Source: Cycloclasticus sp. (GTDB lineage Bacteria; Pseudomonadota; Gammaproteobacteria; Methylococcales; Cycloclasticaceae). Taken from it: DNA of 64,000 bases. The stretch lies in the NCBI GenBank assembly GCA_002700385.1, contig PADC01000002.1, positions 1 to 64,000 of the forward strand, read 5' to 3'. Every line of letters starts with the position of its first letter. Within the stretch, counting starts at the first letter, position 1. The notes below the pieces were generated by a model. It was not told the origin of the DNA and ran no database searches. It saw nothing but the letters and a program-made list of their open reading frames with translations. Made by a program: the position numbers and the translations under genes. Positions 9,873 through 17,529 of the stretch are shown here, piece by piece.

Positions 9873-10148
9873 ATGAGTAAAATGGTTCAATGTGTTGTCC
9901 TTAAAACTGAAGCCGAAGGCTTAGATGCTGCCCCTCACCCAGGAGAGCTTGGCGAAAGAATATTAGCTAATGTTTCAAAAGAAGGCTGGGGGAAATGGCT
10001 GGAGCGCTTGGCAATGATTATCAATGAAAACGGTTTAAACACGTCTGATGTCGAAAGCATCGAAATCATCGAAGAACACATGAAAGGTTTTTTCTTTGCA
10101 GAGGGCGACAAGGGGCAAGTACCCGCCGGTTTTCACGCCGCCTCCTGA
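9873..10148 (+). CDS. yggX: Fe(2+)-trafficking protein YggX
   Basis: Small cytosolic protein implicated in iron traffic and protection of Fe-S clusters from oxidation. The N-terminal VQCVVLKTEAEGLD with the conserved cysteine, HPGELGERI, and NVSKEGWGKWLE ... INENGLN follow the family consensus closely. It is 91 residues, slightly long, because of a C-terminal extension after FFFAEGDKG. It has its own spacing from hemJ, about 90 bases. Confidence 0.95.
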   Translation: MSKMVQCVVLKTEAEGLDAAPHPGELGERILANVSKEGWGKWLERLAMIINENGLNTSDVESIEIIEEHMKGFFFAEGDKGQVPAGFHAAS

Positions 10149-10206
10149 TCACTGGAGGGCAAGTAAAACAAACAATAGCCTCTAACAAATCGCCCCTTAA
10201 CGTCGT

Positions 10207-10596
10207 TTACCCGCAACCACCGCTTGCAGAGCCACAAGATCCACAACCGCCTGACCCACCGGTTGCTGCAAAAACATTATTAAAGACAAAACTTGCCTCA
10301 CCCATGCCTTTGTCTACAAAATCAATTTCAACGCCGCGCATATAATTTAGAGCCACTGCATCAACGTAAATTTTATACTCACCTGTATCCAATACACTAT
10401 CGTATGCCGTTCTATCATCCGAAAATGTCATGCCATACGACATGCCACTGCAACCACCGCCCGAAACAAAAATTCGAATAGCCTCCATTTCATCCCCGAC
10501 TTCGACAAATAACTCAGCTAGTTTTGCACTAGCCGCCGTGCTGATATTGATATCGGATGAAGTCAACTCAGTAGTAAATGATTGTGCTGCTCCCAT
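10207..10596 (-). CDS. A-type (IscA/ErpA-like) Fe-S carrier with Cys-rich tail
   Basis: Second A-type Fe-S assembly protein in the window. The first cluster cysteine lies in VSGGGCSGMSYGM. The C-terminal CGCG motif of the family is replaced by a longer glycine/cysteine tail, GGCGSCGSASGGCG, with three cysteines. The frame opens at a TTG at 10608, but the ATG at 10596 (MGAAQSF) has GGAG six bases upstream, and that GGAG would lie inside the longer reading. The product is 129 residues. It points away from the Fur-controlled region that starts at 10686. Confidence 0.85.
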   Translation of the reverse strand: MGAAQSFTTELTSSDINISTAASAKLAELFVEVGDEMEAIRIFVSGGGCSGMSYGMTFSDDRTAYDSVLDTGEYKIYVDAVALNYMRGVEIDFVDKGMGEASFVFNNVFAATGGSGGCGSCGSASGGCG

Positions 10597-10685
10597 ACTC
10601 TGCTCCAAAAAATGATGAGTCAGTATTATACGAAAAATTATTATAAAAAGCTGTTTTCAAAGAACGATTAAAAATATTAATTGCT

Positions 10686-10710
10686 AATGAGAATGATTTG
10701 CATTATCATT
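10686..10710. promoter_or_regulatory. Fur box 1
   Basis: TGAGAATGATTTGCA matches the 7-1-7 Fur consensus TGATAATNATTATCA with three mismatches and continues into a second half-site, TTATCATT. It lies 34-58 bases before the outer-membrane barrel gene at 10744 and overlaps its probable -35 region, so iron repression of the rightward operon is likely. Confidence 0.75.
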
Positions 10711-10743
10711 TATATTCGATAAATTATACATCCACTATACATT

Positions 10744-11688
10744 ATGAAAAAAATAAACCGCTTCTTACCCTCGACTTGTTTAATTCTACTAACGGTACTA
10801 ACCCTACCCTCAGTACATGCAGGCGAGAACCAGTGGCTATACGCAAAAGGGACTGATACAAGACCCAAAGGCAGTTTTGAATTTAAAATTAGCGATATTA
10901 TTAAAGTTGGCAAGGGATCTGGTGATTATGTCTCACATGATTTTCGTCCTGAAATAGAATACGGGATTACTGATAAGTTATCCGTTAACGCAGAACTAGT
11001 TTTCTTTGATCATAATTACTCAGTTGACGACGCAGAAAACGACCCCGTTTTTTCTACGCAAGGTGGGACTAACGAACGCTATAACAAAACACAATTTGCA
11101 GGCTATGAAATTGGCCTGAAGTACAACATCCTTAGCCCATATAAAGACATGTTCGGGCTCTCTGTAGGCCTAGCATTTGAGCATCGGGATCATTACCGCC
11201 TTGACGGCGCTGATATTGATCAAGACTCTATCACGACGAACCTTTTTTTCCAGAAAGATTTCCTTGACGATACTTTAATATTCGTTATTAACCCCAAAGC
11301 CGAATTTGAGCGAAGAAAAACACCCAATGTCTTAGAAGAGGAAATTTCATTAGAGCTGATGGCGGCTGTTTCCTATCGTTTCATCCCTAGATGGACAGTA
11401 GGCCTCGAGTATAGGTCACAGTCTGATTATCTAAGTGTCCAAGAAAATGGAAAATTTGAAGAAGGTGTTAGCCGTTCAAGTTTTGATTTGACCGACTTTC
11501 GTCTAGGCGATAGGTTTCAAAGCGGCCAATATATAGGCCCAACGATCCATTATGCAGAACAACGCTGGTGGGCCACAGCTGGAATTTTATTCCAATTTCA
11601 AGGTGGTGGAGGCTTTAGCAAAGACGGTAAAAATTATGATGAACATGAGCGGTACCATACTGGATTCTCCTTTGGTTATGAATTCTAG
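10744..11688 (+). CDS. Fur-controlled outer-membrane beta-barrel protein
   Basis: Signal peptide (MKKINRFLPSTCLILLTVLTLPSVHA, split expected after Ala-26) followed by alternating polar/hydrophobic strands and a C-terminal aromatic residue (FSFGYEF), the usual marks of an outer-membrane barrel. The 314-residue protein resembles DUF6662-type barrels, but that family assignment is from memory. It is the first gene of a five-gene rightward operon under Fur box 1. A role in passage of iron compounds or as a docking site for electron transfer is inference. Confidence 0.75.
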   Translation: MKKINRFLPSTCLILLTVLTLPSVHAGENQWLYAKGTDTRPKGSFEFKISDIIKVGKGSGDYVSHDFRPEIEYGITDKLSVNAELVFFDHNYSVDDAENDPVFSTQGGTNERYNKTQFAGYEIGLKYNILSPYKDMFGLSVGLAFEHRDHYRLDGADIDQDSITTNLFFQKDFLDDTLIFVINPKAEFERRKTPNVLEEEISLELMAAVSYRFIPRWTVGLEYRSQSDYLSVQENGKFEEGVSRSSFDLTDFRLGDRFQSGQYIGPTIHYAEQRWWATAGILFQFQGGGGFSKDGKNYDEHERYHTGFSFGYEF

Positions 11689-11689
11689 T

Positions 11690-12214
11690 ATGTTAAGGCA
11701 ATTTCTAATCATTCTTTGCCTGACATTAGGCTCAACCTACGAGGCAAATGCCGAGGTTTTTTTTACTTTGGACGAGGCAAGGCAAACCCTTTGGAAAGAC
11801 ACACCCATGCATTCAGTTCCAATCACACTGACAAAATCCCAAGTAGACGCTATTGAAAAGCATTCCAAAATTAGAGTGCTAACTAATAAAGTTAACGCTT
11901 GGAAGACCTCAACTGGAGGGTGGTTTATTGTTGATCAGGTCATTGGCAAACATGAAATGATTGACGTTGCGGTCGCTATTAATCGTACGGGTAAAATCAA
12001 AGGCCTGAAAATAATGACATACAACGAGAGTTACGGCTCCGAAGTCAGGAATCCAAAGTGGTTATCCCAATTCCACGGGCGTGATAACACCATACACTTA
12101 AAACTAGATGAGCAGATAGATAATATTACAGGTGCCACCCTTTCTTGTAGACATATAACTGACGGTGTAAACCGCTGGGCGCATACCTGGGATATCGTTT
12201 TACGTCATTTATAA
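11690..12214 (+). CDS. periplasmic FMN-binding (flavinylated) protein, cassette A
   Basis: Signal peptide at residues 1-21 and an FMN-binding domain of the NqrC/RnfG type. The covalent flavin attachment motif is seen as DNITGATLS near the C-terminus; in this family ApbE attaches FMN to a threonine of this motif. The frame is open from 11552, inside the previous gene, but the ATG at 11690, one base after that gene's stop, gives a clean signal peptide and translational coupling. The product is 174 residues. The paralogue at 16273 has the same layout. Likely an electron carrier facing the periplasm. Confidence 0.85.
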   Translation: MLRQFLIILCLTLGSTYEANAEVFFTLDEARQTLWKDTPMHSVPITLTKSQVDAIEKHSKIRVLTNKVNAWKTSTGGWFIVDQVIGKHEMIDVAVAINRTGKIKGLKIMTYNESYGSEVRNPKWLSQFHGRDNTIHLKLDEQIDNITGATLSCRHITDGVNRWAHTWDIVLRHL

Positions 12215-12248
12215 CAACCTCCTCTTCTAATTTAAAAAGAACAAACTT

Positions 12249-12677
12249 GTGATTAGGCTAAAAATTCCACCGCTATATCAGTCTTTCTTTTTATGCTTAT
12301 TTGTCAGCAGCTGGTGTAGCGGCCTTTTATTCTTTGTTTTAAGTAAATGGTTTCGCATAACAGGAGAATACGGCTTGCAGCAACACCCTTGGCAATTTCC
12401 TTCAATACAAATTCATGGCGGAACTGCATTTTTGGCCATGATTTGCTTTGGTATTTTACTTGGCACTCATATTCCCTCTGGTTGGAAAAACAAAAAAAAA
12501 CGAAAATCAGGCATCGCATTGATTGTCGTTGCATGTTTTTTAATCATCACGGCTTATTTACTGTATTACATCGCCCAAGACAACCTGAGGGAGTACATTG
12601 TGTACGCACACTTAACTCTTGGCTTAGCCTTTCCCTTTGTTTTGATAGTACATCTTATCAAAAAAAATACATTTTGA
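12249..12677 (+). CDS. four-helix membrane protein with paired histidines, possible b-type cytochrome
   Basis: 142 residues with four hydrophobic helices. Histidines lie at the faces expected for haem ligation: IHGG and GTH bracket helix 2 (18 residues apart) and AHLT and IVH bracket helix 4. Similar small membrane cytochrome-like proteins accompany FMN-binding proteins in other bacteria. Haem binding is inferred from histidine placement, not shown. The start is GTG with only a weak purine stretch upstream. It lies between the flavoprotein and the PepSY protein in cassette A, so it may pass electrons from the membrane to FMN. Confidence 0.6.
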   Translation: MIRLKIPPLYQSFFLCLFVSSWCSGLLFFVLSKWFRITGEYGLQQHPWQFPSIQIHGGTAFLAMICFGILLGTHIPSGWKNKKKRKSGIALIVVACFLIITAYLLYYIAQDNLREYIVYAHLTLGLAFPFVLIVHLIKKNTF

Positions 12678-12693
12678 ACTAACAGACACTGAC

Positions 12694-13227
12694 ATGAAAG
12701 TAAATTGGAAAAAATTCAACCGAAAAGTACATTACTGGGGCTCCATCATTTGTGCAATCCCTATTGGCATCATCATTATTACTGGCACGATACTTATACT
12801 AAAAAAGCAAATCGAATGGGTTCAGCCACCCACTATAAAAGGAAAAGGAATCACACCCTTGGTAAGTTTTGCTGAAATATTTGACGCATCCAGAAAAGTC
12901 CAGCAGGCTAACATACAATCATGGGAAGACATTGACCGCTTGGATATCAGACCCAGCAAGGGTGTGATTAAAGTTCGCGGGAAAAATCAGTGGGAAATTC
13001 AAATTGATCATCAGTCACTAAAGATTTTGAACATTGCTTATCGGCGATCGGACTTCATTGAATCCATCCATGACGGAAGCTATTTTCACGATAATGTAAA
13101 ACTGTTCGTTTTTTTTCCATCCGCTATTTTGTTGTTAATTTTATGGGGAACAGGCCTTTACCTCTTTTTTAAAACCTATTTCTCTAAAAGAAATGTAAAG
13201 ATAAAGCGGGCCTCCCTTGAAACCTAA
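12694..13227 (+). CDS. PepSY-associated TM protein, cassette A
   Basis: 177 residues with an N-terminal helix (about 20-40), a soluble PepSY-like segment facing the periplasm, and a C-terminal helix (about 140-162). The N-terminal RKVHYWGS and the later IHDGSYFHD correspond to the paired histidine motifs of PepSY_TM reductase-like proteins. Members near FMN-binding proteins are thought to act in transmembrane electron transfer, including ferric reduction. The last 11 bases overlap the next gene. Confidence 0.8.
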   Translation: MKVNWKKFNRKVHYWGSIICAIPIGIIIITGTILILKKQIEWVQPPTIKGKGITPLVSFAEIFDASRKVQQANIQSWEDIDRLDIRPSKGVIKVRGKNQWEIQIDHQSLKILNIAYRRSDFIESIHDGSYFHDNVKLFVFFPSAILLLILWGTGLYLFFKTYFSKRNVKIKRASLET

Positions 13228-13861
13228 CGCATATCTTTTTTGTGTTAGCATTCTTTTATCAAATTTAAGCCTAGCAGCAAATCAGGAACTAAAAATTAGC
13301 TATAAGCAACCTTTTAAACAGCTTGACTTATTAACTTCAGCGAGCTTTAAACAACAAGGCAGCCATTTAAATTACCGACATTTTGATATCGGAATTCGCA
13401 AGCCATTCCCCTATTTAGGAGACGGCTGGTCTTATGATCTTCATTTTCGACAAACACACACTCATAAAAAACCGGGGAAGAGATCCGTTGAAAAAAGAAC
13501 TTACCTTCAACTCAAGAAAAAATTCTCCAGCAAAAAAATATCATTTCTTCCTTCTTTAGATTGGCAGATTAGAGGCCGCCAGGAACTCAGATTTCGTCAA
13601 CAAATAGGCCGTTCCTGGCGAAGCCGTCTTAAATTATCGGCAAAAAAAAAGCATGCTTTATTTAACTCACACCCTTTTATAAGTTATGAATACTACTATG
13701 ATTATTTAAATCATGATATTACAAAAAAGAGCGCCGAAGCAGGTCTCCAATTCTCTAAATATCGAGCACTAACACCAAGTATTTATTTGAAGCACTCTTC
13801 TTCTTACAAAAAACAAAAATGGCACTCTTATTCAGGAGTGGTATTTAAACTAGCATTTTAA
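13217..13861 (+). CDS. predicted outer-membrane protein, basic beta-rich
   Basis: Not recognised. A signal peptide-like start (MKPNAYLFCVSILLSNLSLAA) is followed by about 190 residues of alternating strands rich in Lys, Arg, Ser and Tyr, ending in a hydrophobic/aromatic tail VVFKLAF, as in outer-membrane barrels. The start is a TTG that overlaps the PepSY gene by 11 bases; no clear ribosome site is seen, so translation is probably coupled. It is the last gene of cassette A. Perhaps the outer-membrane partner of the electron-transfer proteins. Confidence 0.55.
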   Translation: MKPNAYLFCVSILLSNLSLAANQELKISYKQPFKQLDLLTSASFKQQGSHLNYRHFDIGIRKPFPYLGDGWSYDLHFRQTHTHKKPGKRSVEKRTYLQLKKKFSSKKISFLPSLDWQIRGRQELRFRQQIGRSWRSRLKLSAKKKHALFNSHPFISYEYYYDYLNHDITKKSAEAGLQFSKYRALTPSIYLKHSSSYKKQKWHSYSGVVFKLAF

Positions 13862-13866
13862 AGTAA

Positions 13867-14292
13867 TTAACCAATAAACACATAGATATTATTTTCATCT
13901 GTGCGTATCGAGAATTTTTGCAAATTCAAGATGGCTGGGCCTTGTAGTACACGACCATTAGCTTCAAACTTAGCTCCGTGACAAGGGCACACAATATAAC
14001 CTTCCTTAGCCTCAGTTGTGCATTGTTGATGAGTACACCTCATTAATAAAGCCTCAAAATTATTACCAACTATCTTAGCTAAATATATAGGGTAATCTTC
14101 AACAGGGTGATCAAGTAAAACGTAGTTATGGTACTCAAATAATGAGCGACTAACAACCAGTTCATTCTCAGCATTAACAGCCAATTTTCTGTATTTTTTT
14201 TTTGCTACTTGGCAGGCAGATAATGAAGTAACAACACTAGTAACTCCTAACGATAAGGCGCCAAACTTTTGTAAAAACACCCTTCTTTTCAT
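13867..14292 (-). CDS. Tat-exported Rieske [2Fe-2S] lipoprotein
   Basis: 141 residues. The N-terminus has a twin-arginine signal (KRRVFLQKFG) and a lipobox-like LSAC at about residues 24-27, so a folded protein would be exported and lipid-anchored. The Rieske ligands are visible as CTHQQC and, 11 residues on, CPCHG. No catalytic domain is attached, so it should be a simple electron carrier. It is convergent with cassette A (5-base gap). Its start lies 85 bases from the perfect Fur box 2, which it may share with the rightward gene at 14420. Confidence 0.88.
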   Translation of the reverse strand: MKRRVFLQKFGALSLGVTSVVTSLSACQVAKKKYRKLAVNAENELVVSRSLFEYHNYVLLDHPVEDYPIYLAKIVGNNFEALLMRCTHQQCTTEAKEGYIVCPCHGAKFEANGRVLQGPAILNLQKFSIRTDENNIYVFIG

Positions 14293-14350
14293 GTCAGCCC
14301 CCTAGGATTCTTAACTGTTTAAAATTTATAGCACATTCAGTGTGCTCGCG

Positions 14351-14401
14351 TTGACAAAATATTGATTAATTGTCTTAATGATAATGATTATCATTATCAT
14401 T
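14351..14401. promoter_or_regulatory. promoter with Fur box 2, perfect palindrome
   Basis: A rightward TTGACA at 14351 is followed by a 25-base perfect palindrome (12-1-12) at 14377-14401. Its core GATAATGATTATCATTATC is the Fur consensus apart from the central base, and it covers the probable -10 and start site. This is the strongest Fur site in the window and sits between the divergent Rieske gene and the gene at 14420. Confidence 0.92.
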
Positions 14402-14419
14402 AAGAAAAGGGCAAAAAAC

Positions 14420-14782
14420 ATGCAATGTAAACTAAATAAAAACTCCTTGAATCAAACCCAATCGAATCAAGTAAAAAAAAATTCCCACACTCCTGCCGAA
14501 CAGCAAAAAAATAATTTTCCTGATAATGGGCTGGAAGCTGAATCTCCTTCTATAGAAGACCTTAAAACCACCATTCTGTATTTGATGACTAAATTTGCAG
14601 CAACCCAGCACAAAAATTATGCTTTAGCAGCCTATAAGCACCTTTGCATGATATCAGACCGGCATAACAAAGATTCTGAATTACATTTTCTTAATCACTC
14701 CTTAGCTATTGAATGGCATAGTATTTATCACGGCGTAGCTTACCCTTCGCAAAAAGCTACCAAGGACAGCACTATGAACTGA
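14420..14782 (+). CDS. unknown iron-regulated protein, 120 aa
   Basis: Not recognised. The frame is open from inside Fur box 2, but the ATG at 14420 follows AAAAGGG and gives MQCKLNKNS..., 120 residues. The first 45 residues are Asn/Gln/Lys-rich and look disordered. The rest is helical, with a run of His, Tyr and Trp residues (HFLNHSLAIEWHSIYHG). There is no signal peptide and no membrane segment, so it is presumably cytosolic. It lies directly under the strongest Fur box and should be strongly induced in iron starvation. Confidence 0.6.
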   Translation: MQCKLNKNSLNQTQSNQVKKNSHTPAEQQKNNFPDNGLEAESPSIEDLKTTILYLMTKFAATQHKNYALAAYKHLCMISDRHNKDSELHFLNHSLAIEWHSIYHGVAYPSQKATKDSTMN

Positions 14783-14906
14783 CTCTCTCTAAAAACATGT
14801 TTGGTTTATCGTTCTTTTTGAAAATTAATCTTCCAACGAAATTATCAACGTTTCATCGAAAGACATTTCCCCTTTTATTTTTTAGATAAATACAGGCAAA
14901 TGCAAT

Positions 14907-14929
14907 TTATTGTATTAAAAATACAATAA
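14907..14929. promoter_or_regulatory. perfect inverted repeat upstream of Fur box 3
   Basis: TTATTGTATT / AATACAATAA, a perfect 10-base inverted repeat with a 3-base centre, 80-100 bases before the porin start. It is too A+T-rich for a terminator and more likely an operator for an unknown regulator. Confidence 0.4.
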
Positions 14930-14941
14930 TATTATTGCAAA

Positions 14942-14956
14942 TGAGAATGATTTACA
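14942..14956. promoter_or_regulatory. Fur box 3
   Basis: TGAGAATGATTTACA matches the 7-1-7 Fur consensus with three mismatches and is nearly identical to Fur box 1 (TGAGAATGATTTGCA). It lies about 50 bases before the porin gene at 15008. Confidence 0.7.
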
Positions 14957-15007
14957 TTAAGATTTGGATTGCTATTTATTGTTTACATTAACAGGAGAAA
15001 AATTTAA

Positions 15008-16255
15008 ATGAGCATTCCAGTCTTTCGTAAAAAAACAAGCGTCGCTTTGTTGCTAAGCTTAGCCATAGCACCCCATGCATCGGCCTTAACACTTGAGGAT
15101 TTAGCCAAAAGGCTGGATGCTCTGGAAAAACAGAACACACAACTGATTCAAGAAAATTCCAAACTTCGCGAAGCCGTGGCTCAAACCAACGATAAGGTGG
15201 AAGCAGCGGTTATCGCCACAGAATCAATCGCCGACAGTAGCAGCGGTATTCAAAAATTAGCGAATTTTGCTGATAAAACAACCATTGGCGGTTACGGCGA
15301 AGTGCATTACAACAATTTATCTGGCAAAGGCGGTGCAAGCGATAAAGACGAAATAGATTTTCACCGATTCGTCTTATTCTTTGGACACGAATTTACGGAC
15401 AGCATCCGTTTCTTCTCCGAGTTAGAGCTGGAACATAGTTTAGCGGGAGAAGGCAAAGAAGGGGAAGTTGAGCTTGAGCAAGCCTATATTGATTTTGATC
15501 TAAACGATCATCACACAGCTCGGGCAGGTTTGTTCATGCTACCTATTGGTATTATCAATGAAACACACGAACCACCGACTTTTTACGGCACCGAACGTAA
15601 CCCAATAGAAAAGAATATTATTCCAGCCACTTGGTGGGAAGCCGGCGCCGGTTTGCATGGCCAGCTAGGCCATGGGCTAAGTTATGATGTTTATGTTCAT
15701 TCCGGCCTTGCGGTCCCCAATAGCTTTAAAATCCGCAGCGGACGCCAAAAAGTCAGTGAAGCAAAGGCCAATGACCCTGCCGCAACTGCTCGCCTTAAAT
15801 ACACGGGTATCCCTGGTCTAGAAGTCGCTTTAACAGCTCAACACCAGCAAGATATGGGGCAAGGCTTAGTCGATGGACTCGATAGCGGTAACCTAATAGA
15901 AACACACGCGGTTTGGTCTACTGGTCCATTCACTTTAAAAGCCTTATATGCGGCTTGGGATATTGACGGGTCAGCTGTTGAAGCAGCAGGCGCTGATAAG
16001 CAGAAAGGTTTTTACTTAGAGCCTTCTTACCAATTATCTGAAAAATTTGGCGTATTCGCACGCTTTAACCAATGGGATAACAAGGCTGGAAGCAACTCAG
16101 GGTCTGCTAAAGATTCCGAAAAAGAGCAATGGGATCTTGGTGTAAACTACTGGCCACATGAAGATGTTGTTATCAAAGCCGACTACCAATACCAGAATAA
16201 CGATGATGGTAAAGATCAAAACGGGCTTAACATCGGTGTAGGGTATCAATTCTAA
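15008..16255 (+). CDS. Fur-controlled porin with N-terminal coiled coil
   Basis: Signal peptide to about residue 26 (ASA), then a short coiled coil (LAKRLDALEKQNTQLIQENS) of the kind that trimerises porins or spans to peptidoglycan, then a 16-18-strand-like barrel ending GVGYQF. The conserved pattern GGYGEVHYNN ... FHRFVLFFGHEFTD is typical of phosphate-selective-type/OprO-like porins. The product is 415 residues with AGGAG about nine bases before the ATG. First gene of cassette B; together with Fur box 3 it suggests uptake of an iron-linked solute, with specificity unknown. Confidence 0.85.
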   Translation: MSIPVFRKKTSVALLLSLAIAPHASALTLEDLAKRLDALEKQNTQLIQENSKLREAVAQTNDKVEAAVIATESIADSSSGIQKLANFADKTTIGGYGEVHYNNLSGKGGASDKDEIDFHRFVLFFGHEFTDSIRFFSELELEHSLAGEGKEGEVELEQAYIDFDLNDHHTARAGLFMLPIGIINETHEPPTFYGTERNPIEKNIIPATWWEAGAGLHGQLGHGLSYDVYVHSGLAVPNSFKIRSGRQKVSEAKANDPAATARLKYTGIPGLEVALTAQHQQDMGQGLVDGLDSGNLIETHAVWSTGPFTLKALYAAWDIDGSAVEAAGADKQKGFYLEPSYQLSEKFGVFARFNQWDNKAGSNSGSAKDSEKEQWDLGVNYWPHEDVVIKADYQYQNNDDGKDQNGLNIGVGYQF

Positions 16256-16272
16256 TCAGCCCGAATAAATAG

Positions 16273-16773
16273 ATGAAACGGATATTACTTATTATTGCTG
16301 TGTTTTTCTTTCAAGCAGCCTCTGCCAAAGGGGTCTATCAGACCCCTGAGGCTTTTTTGAACCATGCATTTAACGGTAATATTCCGCCCCTATCATCGGT
16401 CTGGCTAACTAAGGAAAAAAAACAAGCCATTACAGATATTCTTCAACACAACCCCTCATTTATCCGTGTTAAATATTGGCAAAATGGATCAAAAACCGCC
16501 TGGATACTGGATGAAATAGGCAAGGAAAAACCGATCACCGTCGGTGTTATTGTTGAAACTGGAAAAATACAGCAGCTCAAAGTTCTCAGTTTCAGAGAGT
16601 CTAGAGGTTGGGAAGTAAAGCACGCCTTTTTTACGCGCCAATTTGACAATATTGGCATCAATGACAAACAACAGCTCGACAAACCCATTGACGGTATTTC
16701 AGGCGCGACCTTATCCGTCCGAGCGCTTAAAAAAATTGCCCGAATTGCACTTTATCTTGAACAACAGCTTTAA
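16273..16773 (+). CDS. periplasmic FMN-binding (flavinylated) protein, cassette B
   Basis: 166 residues with a signal peptide (residues 1-18, ASA) and an FMN-binding domain. The flavinylation motif DGISGATLSVRAL is near residue 145. The central IVETGKIQQLKVLSFRESRGWEV parallels the cassette A paralogue (MTYNESYGSEV). The gene starts 18 bases after the porin and ends four bases before the PepSY gene. No ApbE transferase gene is present in the window, so flavin attachment would depend on a gene elsewhere. Confidence 0.87.
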   Translation: MKRILLIIAVFFFQAASAKGVYQTPEAFLNHAFNGNIPPLSSVWLTKEKKQAITDILQHNPSFIRVKYWQNGSKTAWILDEIGKEKPITVGVIVETGKIQQLKVLSFRESRGWEVKHAFFTRQFDNIGINDKQQLDKPIDGISGATLSVRALKKIARIALYLEQQL

Positions 16774-16776
16774 ACA

Positions 16777-17520
16777 ATGAATAACAAACGACGCCGTAAA
16801 CTCACCCCTTTGTATATCTGGCATCGATACACAGGGCTTTTAGCTGCCTTGTTTGTTATTTTTATCAGTCTCAGCGGCCTTGCATTAAATCACACCGACG
16901 ACTTAGCGCTAAAAAACCAATACCTTAGCAGCAACTTTCTATTGGAGAGATATAAAGTTCAGCCCCCCACTACAATCAAACAATTCAGAGCAGAGCAACA
17001 CGTTATCACTCAAGCCGACGACTTATTATTCATCAACAACAGTCGACCCATTGCTACCGAGGCCCTTTTAACCGGTGCTGTGAAACTTGAAAACTTTCTG
17101 CTCGTTGCACTAAGCGATGCCTTGCTCCTTGTCGACGACAACGATCAAGTCGTAGAAACGTTAAGCAGCCTTGATGGCGTCCCCAGTCAAATAAACCGCA
17201 TCGGACTCAATGATCAGCAGCAGCTCTATCTTTTTTCAAATCACCAGATGTATCATTTAAGTACAGACCTCTATCTTCATAAGGTGAATGAAACGGTGCC
17301 TGTTCAATGGATACAGGAAGAGCCTCTATCAAAAAACACTCAGCGTTCTATGGTTCAACGCTATAAATCTAACATCATATCGCTGGAAACATTCTTGTTA
17401 GACATTCATAGTGGCCGTTTCTTTGGCTCATACGGTGTGTTATTTTTTGATGTTGTCGGCATCATTCTTTTGTTTTTAGCCTTCTCCGGCCTTATTATCT
17501 GGGTACGCCAACGACGATAA
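16777..17520 (+). CDS. PepSY-associated TM protein, cassette B
   Basis: 247 residues: a basic N-terminus, helix 1 (about 18-38) with WHRYTG before it and LNH after it, a periplasmic domain of about 160 residues, then IHSGRFFGSYG and a final helix ending in WVRQRR. These paired histidine motifs are those of the PepSY_TM family, which includes reductase-like membrane proteins. It follows the FMN protein by four bases. With that protein it forms the likely inner-membrane-to-periplasm electron path of cassette B. Confidence 0.82.
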   Translation: MNNKRRRKLTPLYIWHRYTGLLAALFVIFISLSGLALNHTDDLALKNQYLSSNFLLERYKVQPPTTIKQFRAEQHVITQADDLLFINNSRPIATEALLTGAVKLENFLLVALSDALLLVDDNDQVVETLSSLDGVPSQINRIGLNDQQQLYLFSNHQMYHLSTDLYLHKVNETVPVQWIQEEPLSKNTQRSMVQRYKSNIISLETFLLDIHSGRFFGSYGVLFFDVVGIILLFLAFSGLIIWVRQRR

Positions 17521-17529
17521 CAACCCGTA

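Noticed and set aside
10597-10608. TTG start for the second A-type carrier
   Set aside because: It would place the likely ribosome site (GGAG) inside the gene; the ATG at 10596 fits better.
14378-14419. Longer start of the iron-regulated protein (Met-Ile-rich)
   Set aside because: The codons lie inside the Fur palindrome and encode a run of Ile and Met; the ATG at 14420 has a good ribosome site.
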